Assembly (NCBI GenBank): GCA_023935145.1
Contig: CM043705.1
Location: forward strand, 56,204,084 to 56,268,083
From: Bretschneidera sinensis
Taxonomy: Eukaryota; Streptophyta; Magnoliopsida; Brassicales; Akaniaceae
Reading direction: 5' to 3'
Length of the DNA stretch: 64,000 nt
Below the pieces are notes generated by a model. That model was not told the origin of the DNA and did no database searches. It saw only the letters and a program-made list of their open reading frames with translations. Positions 1 to 9,655 of this stretch are shown here, piece after piece. Position 1 is the stretch's first letter, and every line of letters begins with the position of its first letter. The position numbers and the translations under genes were made by a program.

Positions 1-240
1 CGGATCCTCCGAGTCTCCGTACTCCCTTGTGACACTATCCGACATATACAAGAAAATGGTGCTGTAAGCTATCTTCTTCATCTCAGTTCGCTGGTCCTCC
101 GTGACACCTGCTGGAAAAGCATCATCTTCTCCAATAGCCAAGTCCACTTTCTGTTGCATTAGAACAACCTTGATCTTCCGCTTCCAAAGGGCAAAGTCTC
201 CCTTTCCATCAAACTTCTCAACACAGAAATTTGAAGCCAT
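1..240 (-). CDS. gag: Ty1/copia Gag, N-terminal 80 codons, partial
   Basis: The frame is open from an ATG at 238-240 to the window edge. It begins MASNFCVEKFDGKGDFALWK, the usual opening of plant copia Gag (capsid precursor of the virus-like particle), where an FDG...W motif precedes the UBN2-type domain. It matches the Gag start of the element at 34362 almost residue for residue, but unlike that copy has no stop or frameshift in the visible part. The rest of the polyprotein is outside the window, so I cannot say whether the element is intact. The ATG is chosen because it lies about 230 bases inside the LTR and because the same start is used in the sister copy. Confidence 0.85.
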   Translation of the reverse strand, partial: MASNFCVEKFDGKGDFALWKRKIKVVLMQQKVDLAIGEDDAFPAGVTEDQRTEMKKIAYSTIFLYMSDSVTREYGDSEDP

Positions 241-467
241 CTTTTGCGGACAAGATCTCTGATTTATGCACTACCCACAAATGCTTTCTTCAACCTCAAG
301 AACACAGATCGAAGATGGATCTTAACACCGTTCTTGAATCAACCTTCAAGAACACGACCGGATCTTAATCTTTACATCGTTCTTGAATCACCCAAGAAGT
401 TGATCTTTGAATCTTGGAGTCTTAGCTCTGTCACCTTCTTGTTCTTGCTTCAATACCCAGCATTTCA

Positions 468-500
468 GCTCTGATACCATTGTCCAAAGCTCTGATACCA
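468..500 (-). other. Primer-binding site, duplicated in tandem
   Basis: The complement of the 3' end of initiator tRNA-Met (TGGTATCAGAGC on the element strand) occurs at 489-500, two bases inside the LTR, and again at 468-479, 21 bases further in. The functional site should be the one next to the LTR. The second copy comes from a 21-base tandem duplication. Confidence 0.85.
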
Positions 501-501
501 C

Positions 502-1379
502 TGTTGAAAATCACCTTGACAAGATGCCCAGGTGGTGATCTTCCAAACACCCAAGTCTAGAATGACTTGTAGAAATAATTTCAGCAATCGAACACAAGAA
601 TAGAAAATCAAAGAAAGAAAGAAGACAAGCAATTTGTTATCAAGGTTCGGCAATGTGCTTACGTCCCCATGAGTTCCTCCAAACTCTCTGCACTATCTCA
701 AATGGTTCTTATAAGTTACAACAATCCTCTTCAAAAAGCTCAAGTTCTTGAAGAAACAAGAAGAGAAGAAAGAAGATTACAATGCTTTCTCTCTATACTA
801 CTCTCTCTTCTTTACAACTAGCCTCACTACGAAGAGTTCCTCTTGTGTTTATGTCTCTCACACAATTCTCTCTTGTAATACAATTGATCTCAAAGTGTTT
901 CTTATATGTGTTTTATTCTATATATGAAAAATGAGGCTTGGGAACCCCTTTTATAGTTATTCACTTCCTGGACATTCTTGTGAATCAAGCTCCACCCTTT
1001 GATCATGATCTCCTTTTAATCTTAGCCCTTTATCATTCTCCAAGTTGTGCTGTGCATTTTGGTGTTGCGCACACACACTTAAGAGGGTCCTAAAGCATGC
1101 TGCCTATGTATGCAGCAGTGTGCCTGGGCGGTGTGGCGCTGGGTGTGCGCGCTGCGCCCTGACCTGATGCTGCTCTCTTCTGCTGCTATGCGCACACTCT
1201 TCTGCCTGTGTGCAGAAGTGTACACACTAGTGAGCATGGCCTTCCCTTTCTCCAAATTGATGCACACACATGTGTGCAGTCTTCTAACTTGCTGAACTTC
1301 GATCCTTCACCTTTGGTTTAGACTTTAACTATCTTTGAACCATGCTTGGACATGTTTGAACCTTAGACAAATAACAACA
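502..1379 (-). repeat. 5' LTR (878 bp) of the left-edge copia element
   Basis: It is bounded by TG...CA. The R/U5 half matches the LTRs at 33317 and 47740. The U3 half holds a GC-rich segment (about 1080-1270) of repeated GTGCGC/GTGTGC words that differs from the other family members and closely resembles the LTR starting at 63429. Confidence 0.88.
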
Positions 1380-1939
1380 TATTCTAGTGCCTCTCCTATG
1401 TTTTGTGTCTTTGCACTCTCACACTTGCACTTGAATTCTCTTGTATGATTATCACTTGTATGTCACACACTTATATTTTTTGATTTGAAGCTAGGTGACC
1501 CTTTATATAGTGCACCAACTTCTTGATCAATCTTGAAGGTCAATATCCACCCTTAGATCTTGAGGACCAATCAACCATAGCCCTTCATCAATCCTTAGTG
1601 ATCCTGTGCATTTTGAACATGCCTCATGCACCACTCAAGAAGGCTTAAAAACCATGTACAAGTGTGCTTGGCACCACGGCCCAGAATAGGGCAGGCCGCG
1701 GCCCAGAGCAGGGCACATATCCTCGTCGTGGCCTGGGGGAGGCTGAGCCGCAGTGCACAACTCATCCAGGTCTCCTCCTTGCTGGGTGCCGCGGCGCGAC
1801 CTGATGCTGAACCCTTTGACATGCTATGCGTTGAGGCTCACACTTAGTGTGCTGAGGAGCCAAGGCCTGATGCTGAACCTCTTCAAACCTTGTTTAAACC
1901 TTAGACAAACCTTGTTTAAACCTTAGACAAACACCAACA
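1380..1939 (-). repeat. Older LTR of the same copia family, interrupted by the left-edge element
   Basis: Read on the minus strand it begins at 1939 with TGTTGGTGTTTGTCTAAGG and carries the family landmarks (two GC-rich blocks, then a tgcactatataaagggtcacc promoter-like block near 1500-1530), but stops abruptly at 1380 where the left-edge element starts. Its first bases hold a 22-base tandem duplication (GTTTGTCTAAGG...ACAAGG). Copy C at about 60540 shows the same flank without this LTR. Confidence 0.8.
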
Positions 1940-2470
1940 TATACTCTTAACAATACCCAACACAAACTTTTCTTATTTCCTTCTAAACTTTCTTATCTTA
2001 ACAGTTTCTGTCAAAATTTATAATTCTTACAAAGAAATTCTCCAATTTATGAAATTAAATCAAATCCATAACTTTCATATTTTACAATACCCACAACTCA
2101 AATCAAACTCCAACATCATAATTTTTCAACATAAAATTTCAAAATTTTCTTCATAATTTCTCCCAACTTCAACAACTTATAAATCCATCAATTTAAACTC
2201 AAATCATGTCAAACAAAGTTCTAGAATCAAGTTTAAGAAGTTTACTTTAACCTAGGAAAGGTTAGAACTCAAAACTACCTCAAATTCTTGCTGAAAAATA
2301 GCCTATAAAACAACCCAGAAAATTAAAGGAGTTGAAAATCTAAAAATTTTACCAAAATAGGAGTCTGAAAAGAACCCACAAAATCTTGATGGAGAAATCT
2401 CCTATCCACAAAATTTTCTTTTAATTAAGAATTAAGACTCATATTCAATCAAAAAAAAATTTGAAAGCTT

Positions 2471-3120
2471 ATGAGGCCATTGCAAACTTTGGCCCACAAA
2501 TATAGGTCCAATGTAGATGATACCATGTTTGAGTAAGTTGCAAATGCGGATATATGCTTTCAAGCACGGGTGGGGACGAAGATTCTCACAAGGGAATCGA
2601 CACGGTCAAAAGAATTTGTCTACAAACTCTAAGAGGTGAGTTTGAATCTCTCCATATAAAAGAGTTTGAAACAATTTCGGAACAACTTCCGGGAGTTTTG
2701 GCCATTGTCAATGAAATAAATAGAAATTGATAAAATTTGAATGACATCTGGATACATGATTGAGAAAAGAGGAAAGATCTCTACTAGAAGCTCTTTTCCA
2801 AAGAAAGAGAAGAAAATTTTGGAGATGGCAAAAGTCAAAGAAGCCAAGAACGCATATGAGGTCTTGGTTGAAGAAATGGTGGTAGAGACAACAATAACTC
2901 ATCAAAGCAGGAAGAAAAAAGGTCAGAACTCTTTCTTTATAAGAGGTCAAGAAGTGGCAACGAAAATGAATTAAGGTATGAAAACTCTAAAGTTAAATTG
3001 TTATAATTGTAATAAATTTTACCATTGTGCTCCTAAAGAAGTACTATAGAACAATGTGAATGAGAAAGCTTAGAAATGAAAGACGAAATTGAGATTACTT
3101 TGTTGTGGCTCACTATAAAG
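2471..3120 (+). pseudogene. Ty1/copia gag relic (copy A)
   Basis: Conceptual translation in shifting frames gives VDDTMFE-VANAD (the VDD..FEKI.A.A motif of the copia UBN2 domain). Further on come an [15 protein letters not shown] stretch (usual form S.RV..VVNQ), a lysine-rich segment KKILEMAKVKEAKNAYEVLVEE, and a degraded zinc knuckle at about 2999-3045 reading CYNCNKFYHCAPKE, with the fourth metal ligand lost. Stops and frameshifts separate these pieces. No integrase, reverse transcriptase or LTR follows, so this is a truncated fossil that was duplicated with the MIR395 block. Copies B and C carry the same relic. Confidence 0.75.
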
Positions 3121-3204
3121 AGAAAAAAAAAAGTGAAAACCTTTTTTATTTTATATTTTTTAGTTACGTATAAAATTAAAATATGTTAAAAACTCGGGTT
3201 TTTT

Positions 3205-3284
3205 TGGCTTAGTAATTAACTGGTCATTACCTCCTGGTCCTTTATATATGAGACTTAGGTTTGATTCCCTCCTGTACGTGTAGT

Positions 3285-3322
<38 letters not shown>
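3205..3322 (+). repeat. tRNA-derived SINE with AT microsatellite tail (copy A)
   Basis: An RNA polymerase III A-box-like TGGCTTAGTAATTAACTGG (3205-3223) is followed 35 bases later by a B-box-like GGTTTGATTCC (3258-3268). The tract then runs into (AT)n at 3287-3322. Equivalent sequences lie in copies B and C with different AT lengths. Confidence 0.6.
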
Positions 3323-3325
<3 letters not shown>

Positions 3326-4682
3326 CAAGAACAAACATAACATGTAAAATCTGGATAATCTACAAATAATACATATTCAATTAGAAAACAAATTTTTTAA
3401 TGAAAAAAATACCATTTAATCATTTCTCGGTTTTTAAAAGTCTCTATTTTGCTCTAGGGTTTCCAACAAATCAAGTTCGAAGGGAGTTTGGTCCCAAACC
3501 TTAACATGAGCTGCAAGAGGAAACATATATTGTCAATAGGACAAGTAACGAAATTTCAAAGATATTCCTAGAAGGCTCATTTACCTTGACAAACCTCAAA
3601 ATTTAATCCTTCCATCGACAAACAGTGTCAACAGCACCTTCCTTATAATGTCAACATACACTTTAAGGTTTTTCCTCTTTAACACAAAACAAATTAACAT
3701 ATTAAGGAAAATGAAAACAAAAGTTTCATTGGACACCACTTTTTTCCTATTAGTTTTGTTAAATTTTGTTACTTTTCCTCTTCACTTTCCTTTTACACCC
3801 AAACATAAAACAAAGGAAAAAGTTCTTTTTTTAACTTCCCTTTTTATTTTATATTATTTTCAATTTTAATTTCCTATTTTTCGAATTTTCTAAGATCTAT
3901 ATACATTAAAAATAAATATTGGGACATGTAATTATTAATACGATGAAAAAAAGTTGTTCACTCATATGAAACACAAGACATGCATGTAATATATATCTTG
4001 AATTATTTATGGTGTTTATATTTTTTTACTTAGGTAGAAATTAGTGATGTGAATCAGTTGCAACATATATACTTGCATGAACTACAGGACTTACGAATTA
4101 CTCCTGTGAATCAGTTACAACTTTCAATTTACAACATTTAACTGAACATATTTCCAGCTAGCAGAACATACAAATCGGACTTAATTGATTCATTTTTACA
4201 AGAAAATGAATAACTAAACTTTCTTCATGTGAGAGTGAATTTTCGTTTAGTTTACAACTGTTTAACTGGCAACCATAATAATCTTTATGATGAATACTTT
4301 TACACTACTTTCCGCAGTTTTTTCATGAATATATGAACCAGCAGATATACATGAAAAATCTATGACAATCTCATAATCTGAACAAAACATTTGGTAAAAG
4401 TTTCTAAAAAGGTTTTTGTTTCAAGAAACATAAGTTAAGCCAAATACCCCAACGGTTTATGAAAATAATTAAAAGCTGAAAAACAATTTTTACAAAGCTG
4501 AATTTGTGTAAAAAAAATATTTTAATAACTGTTTTACCAAATACTAAATAACTTTTAGGTTCACAGCTATTTTAGGAAAAAGTATTTCAAAATCCATTTT
4601 GAAATCCAAAAACCAAAACTATAATTAATCCAAATGGTAAACATATTGGTTAATCAATGGATGAGTAGTATATATATAAAAT
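3323..4682. other. AT-rich spacer, no gene seen
   Basis: This stretch is shared with copy C (61910-63275). I see only AT-rich unique-looking sequence, short chance frames and poly-A/T runs. The part from about 4421 is the downstream flank of the minus-strand MIR395 gene and is repeated at about 4816-5090. Confidence 0.6.
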
Positions 4683-4790
4683 GACACCAAGAGATCCCCC
4701 AAACACTTTAGTAAGATACTGGAGCAAACCCTAATATTTGAGTAAGAGAGATCCCCCAATGAAATGTTCATGGGAGCTCTAGGGGACACC
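4683..4790 (-). ncRNA. MIR395: MIR395 precursor, variant mature arm (copy A, distal hairpin)
   Basis: On the minus strand the sequence folds into a stem of about 30 bp: the 5' arm (4790 to 4759, GGTGTCCCCTAGAGCTCCC) pairs with the 3' arm (4713 to 4683). The mature product on the 3' arm, 4711-4691, starts CTAAAGTGTT and ends GGGGGATCTC. It differs from canonical miR395 at two positions, one of them near the 5' seed. miR395 directs cleavage of ATP sulfurylase and SULTR2;1-type sulfate transporter mRNAs during sulfate starvation. The gene lies about 410 bp downstream of the other copy-A hairpin in the same orientation and has no obvious TATA box of its own, so it may be co-transcribed. The two substitutions may mark a decaying copy. 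Confidence 0.88.
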
Positions 4791-5091
4791 TGATTTGCGG
4801 ATTATTTCCTACATGGTTTCAAGAAACAAAAGTTAGTACAAAGACACTTAAAAGTAGTTTTTGAGAAAAATTAAAAGTTGAAAAACGATCTTTAAAAAGC
4901 TAAATTTATATCAGAAAAGTTGTTTTAATAGTTATTATACCATATATGCTATAAACTGATTTTAGTTCCATAGTTGTATAAAAAATAGTTTAAAAATCAT
5001 TTTAAAATCCAAAAATTGAAACTATAGTTAAACCAAATGGTGAACATGGGAAATATATATATTGATGAATAGACAGTAGTATGTATCAAGT

Positions 5092-5201
5092 GACACCAAG
5101 AGTTCCCCCAAACACTTCAGTAAGGTACTGATGCAAACCCTAATGACTGAGAGCGAGAAAGAGCCCCTGATGAAGTATTCTGGGGAACTCTAGGAGACAC
5201 C
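5092..5201 (-). ncRNA. MIR395: MIR395 precursor, canonical mature arm (copy A, proximal hairpin)
   Basis: This is a minus-strand foldback. The 5' arm (5201 down to 5169, GGTGTCTCCTAGAGTTCCCC...) pairs with the 3' arm (5123 down to 5092). The 21-nt mature sequence, 5120-5100, starts CTGAAGTGTT and ends GGGGGAACTC, identical to the miR395 form conserved across flowering plants. The arms, the position of the mature sequence on the 3' arm and the TCC/GGA-rich stem base are typical of the family. A TATA-like box lies about 70 bases upstream (5279-5269, minus strand). With the variant hairpin 410 bp further downstream it forms a tandem pair, as is common for MIR395 clusters. Confidence 0.95.
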
Positions 5202-5517
5202 TAATTTGTGGGTTAATTCCATCTTTATCGATTTTGTTTTGAATGGAATGGAAATGGCAAACGGAGCATCTATTTATAGTCAGTTCATGGGATTTGATTC
5301 TTGTATAATTACTTTCTAGCCCTTTTTAGTATTATGCAAAGAAAAAATAGATATGAGGGAATGAAGCCTTACTTACACAGTGAACCTGGACGCAACTATG
5401 GCCAAAGTGGAAGAAAGAGAATAATTGTGAAGTGAGTTATCCAGCCTTTCCTTTTCAGCTTTTCACATAGATATATGTATAACAAAAGTAAAGAGCTTGC
5501 TCCCGATTAACCAGATT
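5202..5517 (-). promoter_or_regulatory. Putative MIR395 promoter (copy A)
   Basis: On the minus strand CTATAAATAGA (5279-5269) is a good plant TATA box, 68 bases upstream of the hairpin, so transcription would start about 35-45 bases before the precursor. The upstream flank is cut at 5523 by a solo LTR about 240 bp from the TATA box. No sulfur-response element can be assigned with certainty. Confidence 0.6.
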
Positions 5518-5522
5518 CTGGC

Positions 5523-6364
5523 TGTTGAGTTTTTTGTCTAAGAATTAAAGATTGAAGATTTCAGCTTCAGCAGATTCTGTGCCTAGGCGTAATCTTTTCG
5601 TGCCTAGCCACAGACCTCTGTGCCTGGGTGCAAGTTTTTCGTGCCGAGGCATGGACCACCCACGCAGCAGCCACTCGCAAGTGTGGAAGTTCATCATCCT
5701 AGAGCGCGCTGTGGCACACTCTATTCCACGCCGCTGCGCGAAGCATACCTGATACCTCATTTTAAGCTCTTTTAGCTGGTGCGTTGGTTTTGGTTGAAAT
5801 GCACAAGTTCACTTAGACCACTTAGAGGGCCATGATTGTTTGGTTCTCAAGATCTAAGGGTTGAGATTGGTTTCAAGTTGGTTGTGGTAGTTATTGCTCT
5901 ATATAAAGGGTTATCTAGGAGCAATAACCGACAACTAGAACAACAGCAAGAAGAAGTGTTCATCTCATTCCAAGATTGGTTGGTGTTTAGAGAGAAAGAC
6001 TCTCAAATCTTCAGAAGTTTTTCTAGTGAGAGAGTGTAAGAAAGATTGTGGTTTTAGGGCTTTGTAATTGGGATTTTCTTGGGGAAAATTCCAGGGAAAC
6101 ACTTAGTTCTTATCTCTTTCTTTTCTCTTCTCTCGTTCATCAAGAACACATGGTTCTTGAAGAGGTGTTGCTGTAATTATAAGAACTCCATTAATTTAGT
6201 GCAGAGAGCTCGGAGGAGCTCACAGGGACATAGGTAATTTGTCGAACCTTGATAACAATTGCTTGTGTTTTCTCTTTTGTGGTTTGATTCTTGTCTTGGT
6301 CCAAATCATTCTAGATTTGGGTGTTTGAAGGTCACAGCCTGGGATTCTTAGGTGATTTTCAACA
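5523..6364 (+). repeat. Solo LTR (842 bp) with target-site duplication CTGGC
   Basis: It starts TGTTGAGTTTTTTGTC and ends GGTGATTTTCAACA. The 5-bp duplication CTGGC flanks it (5518-5522 and 6365-6369). No internal domain is attached, so it is a solo LTR left by LTR-LTR recombination. It is the same subfamily as 20754-21590. A TATA-like ctatataaaggg lies near 5900. A GC-rich block at about 5575-5750 contains repeated GTGCCTAGGC-like words. Confidence 0.92.
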
Positions 6365-6369
6365 CTGGC

Positions 6370-7122
6370 AGAAACAAATTCCTATGTAATTAATGGAAGT
6401 TGAACACAGTTGAGTTCATAGTCATAGTGAAAGAATGGTTGTAAATTTGAACACGCGGCTTTCCCAAAATCATTCAAACAGAAACGATACCAAAATTTTG
6501 AGTACAATATTAAATACCCACTATTTAGACCCAAAATTTTATGCAAAATCGACTGATGAGTTGTATGAAAGTTCATGGGTAACTCATAGTGAAAGAAAAG
6601 TCTGTGAATCAGTTTTTCAATGTATCACTTACCATTCATTAAGGATAAGGGTCTAAAATGTGGGTAGAGTTATCTTCATTCTAAATTAAAAGACTGAGTT
6701 TAAACCTCAATTAATATTTCAAAATTATCATTTATAATTTGAATTAATTAGTTTTGGAGCAATGAAAAAGAATGAAGATGTGACGTGCCAAGAGGAGAAG
6801 AGATGAGGGATTAAGGCCACTACTGTTGATACTATTCTGTACGAATATTCATCCTTTCCACAATTCTAACCTGGTTCACTTCTGGAAACATAATGAAGAT
6901 GGAATTTCCTTGAGATGATCTACATGAGGGTGTCTAAGAGAACAAATTTTTTCTATTAATTGTATTCATAGATGACTCAGCTGTAAAATATTTTGATAAA
7001 TATTTCAGGAGATGATAATGGTTCATAATATATATATCGGTTTGTGTGCACCTTTAATAAATTTTAGGTTAACAAAAGAAAGCAGAAAAAGAAAAAAAAA
7101 AGAAAGGAGAGAAGCTTAAATG
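6370..7122. other. Unannotated AT-rich DNA
   Basis: I see no gene, repeat or RNA here. The last 55 bases are purine-rich (A/G runs with aaaggagagaag) immediately before a possible LTR. Confidence 0.5.
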
Positions 7123-7533
7123 TGTTGGTGCATACTTCAGCAGACCGGATCTGTAGAACCCCGGACGAACACGGGATCCCTCTCCCAAGTGAGCGAGTGG
7201 GGCTCCACTCCCCGGAGAGTAGGCAGGGGTTAGGGGGCAGCGCCCTCGAAACTTTTGGGCCATGTACATGAGTTGGGCCTAGTTTTTTGCTTGGTGGTTT
7301 GGGTTGGGCCCATGAAGAGCCATAGTTCTGCAGCAGAACGAAAACCTAATTAGACCCTAATTAGGACGTCTTAAGTTGCATATAAATATGCTTTATGTAC
7401 TGAGCATACATTGTAAAAGAGAGATTTGTGAGGATGATAATAAGAAACTTCTAGCAGAAAGTAGCCCTATTATTGGGTGAACATGGGTAAATCTTGTCTT
7501 CTTTTCTTTCAGTTATAATTCATGTGATTGACA
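7123..7533 (+). repeat. Possible LTR or TRIM fragment
   Basis: It begins TGTTGGTGCATAC right after a purine-rich tract and ends near GTGATTGACA. Inside are a GC-rich block (ccccggacgaacacggg... ggcagcgccctcg), a TATA-like tataaatatg near 7380, and a U5-like tail with ...gtagccc...ttgggtgaac...gtaaatctt, a phrase seen in plant copia/TRIM LTR ends. No target-site duplication is visible, so the bounds and nature are tentative. Confidence 0.4.
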
Positions 7534-8487
7534 GGTCTCGAATCGTTCAAAATGGATGTTTAAATATTATATAGAGGTTTCGGCATATTGCCTCAATAAT
7601 ACTATGAAGTCCAGCGAAAGATTGCGTTTTGCACAAAATGGAATCAAACAACTAAGCATATTCACTGGAGTGTTCAAAATTATCTGGAATCGTATAGAGT
7701 TTTTTTATTTTATTTTATATTTTTTTTCCAGTAAAAAAATAAAATTTAAGTCTATATTATGAATAAGCAAGATGCATTGATGGGGTCTTATGGTATAGAC
7801 TAAAGTCCTGGAACTACTAAGTCCCAAGTTCCATTCCTATGGATTATAAGTGTGGGTTATTTTTTAAACTTATATAAGTTTGATTCCTTTTGATTTTTGA
7901 ATTTATTAATTAGTCTAATTCTAAAATGATTTTGTTGAAAATTTAAGTTGTAAAATGACCATTTTTTGTGTGGTATTACTCTTGGTACTTTATCCCATAT
8001 TGAAAAATTAAAGAAATTTTTTGTGTTTAAATTTGATAAGCCAGATTAGATTATTACTCCCATTTTCTTAGAGTGAGTTCCTCCCTTGCAATTATTTACA
8101 ATGTGTTTTGTTTTGTTTGTTTTCTTCAAGATTGAGGGAAATCTGTCAGGAAAAATATATTTTGGTCATAATCGCAGGAGATGCAGGCAAGATGAAAGAA
8201 AAGAAGATCATTGAGTTCACTAGCCACAATGCGATTGTTGGGATATTCACATGTGAGTTACCCCATATCTAAAAGAAATAAAAATAAAAGTGACTTATAT
8301 TCATGGTTTGGACCCATGGCTCATGAGCTTAAGCTTTTGAGTCATATTTGCACCTATCATTTGTCCTTTCTTTTAGCCAAGCTATTGTATGCAGTAACTA
8401 TTCATTTCTCACTACCATCTATTTGATCCAATGATTACCTGATTAAAACCTTGTTACCGAGGTTAATCACGTATTAGTTAAAAGCAA
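7534..8487. other. AT-rich spacer with a weak SINE-like segment
   Basis: Around 7780-7850 a TATGGTATAGACTAAAGTCC box-A-like word is followed by CAAGTTCCATTCC, a poor box B, so a decayed tRNA-derived SINE is possible. I see nothing else recognisable. Confidence 0.35.
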
Positions 8488-8866
8488 TACCTATTAGTTA
8501 TATCTTTAAGCTTTTCATATAAGAGACTCAGGTTCTATGAAACTTTTATCTTTGTGAAAAAGATAGCAGAGGGTCATAGGCATTTGAGATGAGAGAACAG
8601 AAAGCTGATCGATTATGGAGACCTCACAGCCACTTGCCTCAAAAATATTCTCTATCTTTCATTTTTCCCACAATACTGACTAGGTTCAATTTCGATAAAT
8701 TTCCCACATTTAGATTTCTCTCATTTCTAATGGTCCCCCCTACTGGAAAGACGTCCAAAATTCCTTGACAGCATACATGGGAGTACAACCTTCACTATAT
8801 AAGTATGAGTATTTTGTTTAATGTCTAAATAGCCTAAAATAAGTATAACCTGCAGAACAAGAAAGA
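8488..8866 (+). promoter_or_regulatory. MIR395 promoter region (unit D, copy 1)
   Basis: ACTATATAAG at 8794-8803 is a TATA box 64 bases upstream of the hairpin at 8867. The region is almost identical to the split copy 24392-24567 + 29718-29917. A GAGAC word (8618-8622), the core of plant sulfur-response (SURE) elements, is present; its role is inferred only. The uninterrupted CCCAC at 8667-8671 is the empty-site equivalent of the copia insertion in the other copy. Confidence 0.65.
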
Positions 8867-8968
8867 GTCAGCTGTCCCCTGGAGTTCCCTTGACCACTTC
8901 ATTGTGGGCTCTTAACTTGAGGGTGACCCCTACTGAAGTGTTTGGGGGAACTCTAGGTGGCACCTGAC
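8867..8968 (+). ncRNA. MIR395: MIR395 precursor, canonical (unit D, copy 1)
   Basis: The 5' arm GTCAGCTGTCCCCTGGAG... (8867-8902) pairs over about 35 positions, with few mismatches and several G-U pairs, with the 3' arm ending ...TAGGTGGCACCTGAC (8968). The mature 21-mer is 8933-8953, starting CTGAAGTGTT and ending GGGGGAACTC, identical to conserved miR395; the star strand is about 8882-8902. The loop is about 30 nt. It should silence ATP sulfurylase and SULTR2;1-type mRNAs under low sulfate. The orientation is opposite to the copy-A hairpins. A good TATA box upstream and an uninterrupted flank make this one of the copies most likely to be active. Confidence 0.96.
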
Positions 8969-9138
8969 ACCTAAAGTCAGTGAGTGAATAATCTTATCTG
9001 TCTTCACCTTAACAGGCTATATTTTTTACATTTCATGCCTACATTTTGCATTTTAGAACTTTGAATTTTTGCAGTATATATTTTTACTATACATTATTTA
9101 CTGCTTTCTATTTATTGTAACACTGTCATTTTAGCAAA

Positions 9139-9290
9139 GTCCCCACCAAGGCAACAGGAGAATTTTTTTCCCCATCCTCGTCTTCGACCCCCAACGGGGC
9201 AGGGATTTTTCCCCAAATTGGGTGGGGCCAATTTGAACAAAATTGCAATCCCAACTTTATTCTTATCTGCATCTATTGACACTCATAAAC
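9139..9290. repeat. GC-rich repeat of the GGGATGGCAA / CCCCGCCCC type (unit D, copy 1)
   Basis: Runs of cccc/gggg in an AT-rich setting (tttttccccatcc..., acggggcagggatttttccccaaattggg) read on the minus strand as a GGGATGGCAA... repeat. This pattern is common in plants and often linked to hAT-type non-autonomous elements. Copies lie at about 24066-24262 and 30194-30345. No terminal repeats can be delimited. Confidence 0.45.
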
Positions 9291-9307
9291 CAAAGTGATT
9301 TGTATCA

Positions 9308-9505
9308 ATGAAATGTTGTTTTACATGGTTTTCAGTGGCTAAATCACCGGTCGATTTAACCAACAGGAGGTATGTTGTTGGAGAAGTGCTGCACAACCCT
9401 ATTAACTATGAGGAACTAGCTGTTAAGATGGGCATTCTACTTCCAGCTGGAACAGTGTCTTGTATGCAGTTAGTGTTGGAGTTTTGTTTGAAAAACATGA
9501 TTTAG
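9308..9505 (+). pseudogene. Unidentified exon-like frame (unit D, copy 1)
   Basis: An open frame containing VDLTNRRYVVGEVLHNPINY and then EELAVKMGILLPAGTV is preceded by an acceptor-like TGGTTTTCAG and is kept nearly unchanged in the duplicate at 30359-30574, with a partial copy at 24277-24386. Conservation of the frame between copies and the splice-like edge suggest a captured gene exon. I do not recognise the protein family, and the piece is far too short to be a gene by itself. Confidence 0.35.
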
Positions 9506-9655
9506 TTGACTGAATGATTTATTCAGTCGATGAAGGACATAAAATTTTTGCCGTCGACGGGATTAGGATTCAGTCAACTGAATACCTGACACCTTATATG
9601 CTTTCTTTTGAAATATTGATTTAGTCGACTGAATAAAACATTTAGTTGACTGAAT
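9501..9655. repeat. Cluster of TTTAGTCGACTGAAT-like palindromic words (unit D, copy 1)
   Basis: Five 12-16 base words built on (T/A)TTCAGTCGACTGAA occur in both orientations at 9501-9515, 9521-9532, 9568-9583, 9620-9634 and 9641-9655. The same cluster is in the duplicate at about 30556-30710. Function unknown. Confidence 0.6.

Larger units (their letters stand above)
1..1379 (-). mobile_element. Ty1/copia retrotransposon, 5' part, cut by left window edge
   Basis: Read on the minus strand, this is the 5' end of a copia element: LTR (1379 to 502), primer-binding site, short leader, then the start of gag running off the window. The LTR starts TGTTGTTATTTG and ends TTTTCAACA, and the gag start closely matches the copia element at 33317-48591, so both belong to one family. 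It is inserted inside another LTR of the same family (1380-1939). The second target-site copy lies outside the window, so the duplication cannot be checked. Confidence 0.88.
1940..5517 (+). repeat. Segmental repeat unit, copy A (copia gag relic + SINE + two MIR395)
   Basis: This block is collinear with 60540-63428 (copy C) and, up to about 3640, with 19925-22290 (copy B). Shared landmarks in order are an AT-rich leader, a copia gag relic, a tRNA-like SINE with an AT microsatellite and a conserved AT-rich spacer. Copies A and C also have a minus-strand MIR395 hairpin. In copy A about 400 bp containing the hairpin is tandemly duplicated (about 4421-4815 and 4816-5220), giving two MIR395 genes. 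Confidence 0.85.

Noticed and set aside
4683..5201. Foldbacks first considered as MITE ends or a riboswitch
   Set aside because: The 3' arms carry the miR395 sequence in the right position and the stems match MIR395 precursors, so a microRNA gene explains them fully.
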